From Cristatella mucedo (Eukaryota; Bryozoa; Phylactolaemata; Cristatellidae): a stretch of DNA of 64,000 nucleotides. The stretch is from contig WPIO01000022.1 in assembly GCA_009760855.2 (NCBI GenBank), positions 3,421,001 to 3,485,000 on the forward strand, given 5' to 3'. This document shows positions 60,224-64,000 of the stretch, piece by piece (position 1 is the stretch's first letter; each line of letters begins with the position of its first letter). A program made the position numbers and the translations under genes. Under the pieces are notes generated by a model. The model ran no database searches, had not been told where the DNA came from, and saw only the letters and a program-made list of their open reading frames with translations.

Positions 60224-60740
60224 AAGAGAGGAAGAGAGAGGGAGAGAGAGAGGGGGAGGAGGAGGGAGAAAGAGAGTAGAATTATAATTATGTATTTTAC
60301 GTCAGACGCATCATCTTAAAAGTGTTATATGAAAGAATAATAGGATCTGTTCAAAAGTGCTAGCATGATTGCAAGCAAGTACTAGCTTCGGTCACAACAT
60401 ACCTCTACTTGTACATAACATATACAACTCTATAGAGCATAGATACTTCCACCTCAAACATGAAGCATCAGTAGCAATAGATTACAATGGAGATTATAGA
60501 GATTACGATTAGCTTAGGCTACAGAGCTTCTTGCTAAGCTCTTTAACAGAGCCTATTCACATTTAGGTAGCAAACCCCTCACAAGTCACCGTATGGGGGC
60601 TGTTACAATTGGCTTGCACGGTCACTAATCAGAAAACAATACAATGACAGCTTAGATGAAGAGAGAAAAGGCATGCATGCTCTTACCTTTGTGTTGAGCA
60701 TGTTGGCCCTCTGGATGGTGGACACAAGTTCAGGAATTAT
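54988..60740 (-). CDS. MTG1: MTG1-type mitochondrial ribosome-associated GTPase, C-terminal part (6 exons)
   Basis: Circularly permuted YlqF/RbgA-family GTPase that assists assembly of the large mitochondrial ribosomal subunit at the inner membrane. Exons on the minus strand: 60740-60687, 59494-59404, 59323-59262, 59127-58949, 57320-57217 and 55112-54988. They total 615 nt (204 residues plus stop), and all phases match. Visible motifs are G1 GVPNVGKSS, the switch segment GALPGITRS and G3 YDSPGI. Next come VGEESLCDYLLYWLNKH and a C-terminal tail (NRGELGKVNFDID) matching the family's last segment. The missing N-terminal part, about 110-120 residues, should hold the NKxD (G4) motif and the FPGHM region. 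It was not found and probably lies beyond 64000. The last exon is short and 2.1 kb away, but its phase and family match are good. Confidence 0.9.
55490..55730 (+). repeat. LINE-A 3' end, plus strand, in MTG1 last intron
   Basis: TGCATGCTACCCCTAACC followed by the tail GAAGTGCCTAGAAAAAAATT and GAGGGCGCTATG, ending in (ATT)n. Confidence 0.75.
55731..57216. other. MTG1 last intron, remaining part
   Basis: It contains a (CT)n run at 56191-56224. No coding sequence is recognised. Confidence 0.5.
57321..58948 (-). other. MTG1 intron between the VGEE and YVEHFGL exons
   Basis: Non-coding sequence containing a 200-bp (CT)n/(CTTT)n block at 58303-58509. Several long open frames on both strands at 57340-57940 are GC-rich chance frames with no family resemblance. 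Confidence 0.7.
58303..58509. repeat. (CT)n / (CTTT)n microsatellite
   Basis: A long CT tract with interrupted flanks in an MTG1 intron. It generates spurious Ser-Leu and Arg-Glu frames. Confidence 0.95.
60016..60275. repeat. (GA)n microsatellite
   Basis: About 260 bp of GA repeats with ACAGA interruptions in an MTG1 intron. Confidence 0.95.
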
Positions 60741-63340
<2,600 letters not shown>

Positions 63341-63344
63341 GCAT

Positions 63345-63346
63345 TT

Positions 63347-63380
<34 letters not shown>

Positions 63381-64000
63381 TAATGCACTTGATAAAGCGC
63401 CCTCAGAGAACTTAATCTCTTTCTAGGCGCTTTACATTTGCTGCAAAGTGAAATGCAATTGAATAGTAAGTAAAATCATGCTTGAAAAACAAACAAAATG
63501 AATAACATGATTAGGGGTGACATGCACAGGGTCAGCATGCAAATGTGGTTAGTGGCAGCATGCACAGTGTCAGCATGCATAAGCACATCAAGGACGAATC
63601 ACAGGGACCCACTACATTCTGTCCTAAATAGGTGTGTTTTTAAGTTCCTTTTAAATGTGGTCACGTCAGGGGATGTTCTGATGCAGGTCGGGAGGCAGTT
63701 CCAGGCTTTGGGAGCATACGAACTAAATGCACGGTCTCCAAAGGATTTAAGGTTTGTACGAGGTATTTGTAGACTGTTGGATTCCGAAAAGCAGGTGGTA
63801 CGATGCTTGGCCTGATAGGGTAGTATATCTGAGAGATAGGCTGGAGCCATAGAATGAAGGGACCTAAAAGTGAGCGACAAAACCTTAAAGTCAATCCGTT
63901 GCCTCACTGGTAGCAAGTGTAGGTCGGCAAGAAGTGGTGTAATGTGGCAACTGCGAAGCTCACGACAGACAAGCCTAGCTGCAGAGTTTTGCACCAGCTG
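63345..64000 (-). pseudogene. LINE-A 3' half at right window edge
   Basis: (AAT)n at 63349-63380 is followed by the intact tail hairpin. The minus strand from 63994 to 63599 is open and reads LVCRELRSCHITPLLADLH, FKVLSLTFRSLHSMAP and NLKTHLFRTECSG. It closely matches 45348-46068 and continues beyond the window. Confidence 0.85.

Overview
This window is nuclear DNA from an animal, most likely an invertebrate. The genes are split by GT-AG introns, and all of the recognisable ones are ordinary metazoan genes. The rest is a dense mosaic of LINE, SINE, hAT-type, pogo/Tigger-like and LTR-type remnants with long (GA)n, (CA)n, (CGG)n and (AAT)n tracts. I could not fix the phylum from sequence alone. 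No bacterial operon, CRISPR array or rRNA is visible.

Four protein-coding genes can be supported. (1) Positions 4497-13812, + strand: a complete E2F transcription factor of the activator (E2F1-3) type, with 8 coding exons and 456 codons whose splice phases all match. One intron uses a GC-AG donor, and the upstream DNA carries an E2F-type site next to a palindromic E-box. (2) Positions 33974-34957, + strand: an intronless 327-residue methyltransferase-like protein. (3) Positions 42045-36090, - strand: a complete STK16-type (MPSK1/PKL12) protein kinase with 7 coding exons and 316 residues. (4) Positions 60740-54988, - strand: the C-terminal two thirds of the mitochondrial ribosome-associated GTPase MTG1 in 6 exons. 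Its N-terminal exons were not found and probably lie beyond the right edge.

The regions between are as follows. 1-4200: LINE fragments, then the E2F promoter. 13.8-18.3 kb: a second LINE family and a CpG-rich island. 18.3-20.1 kb: a decayed hAT-type element with a (GA)n tract in its reading frame. 20.1-29 kb: SINE and LINE copies and trinucleotide repeats. 29.4-32.0 kb: a second hAT-like transposase pseudogene, split by a pogo/Tigger-like element. 36.3-40.3 kb: the large repeat-filled intron 6 of the kinase gene. 42.3-54.2 kb: stacked and nested LINE-A copies, mostly on the minus strand, and two candidate solo LTRs. 55.7-64 kb: the MTG1 introns, rich in (GA)n, then another LINE-A copy at the right edge.

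The repeats interact in telling ways. A tRNA-derived SINE carries the same 3' tail hairpin as LINE-A, so the LINE probably mobilised it. Two copies of the second LINE family (LINE-B) carry a (TC)n microsatellite at the same place in the reading frame. A perfect 37-bp inverted repeat sits in E2F intron 4. I see no clear case for an entirely new system. The strongest leads are the LINE/SINE tail pair, the microsatellite-carrying LINE-B copies and the perfect hairpins.
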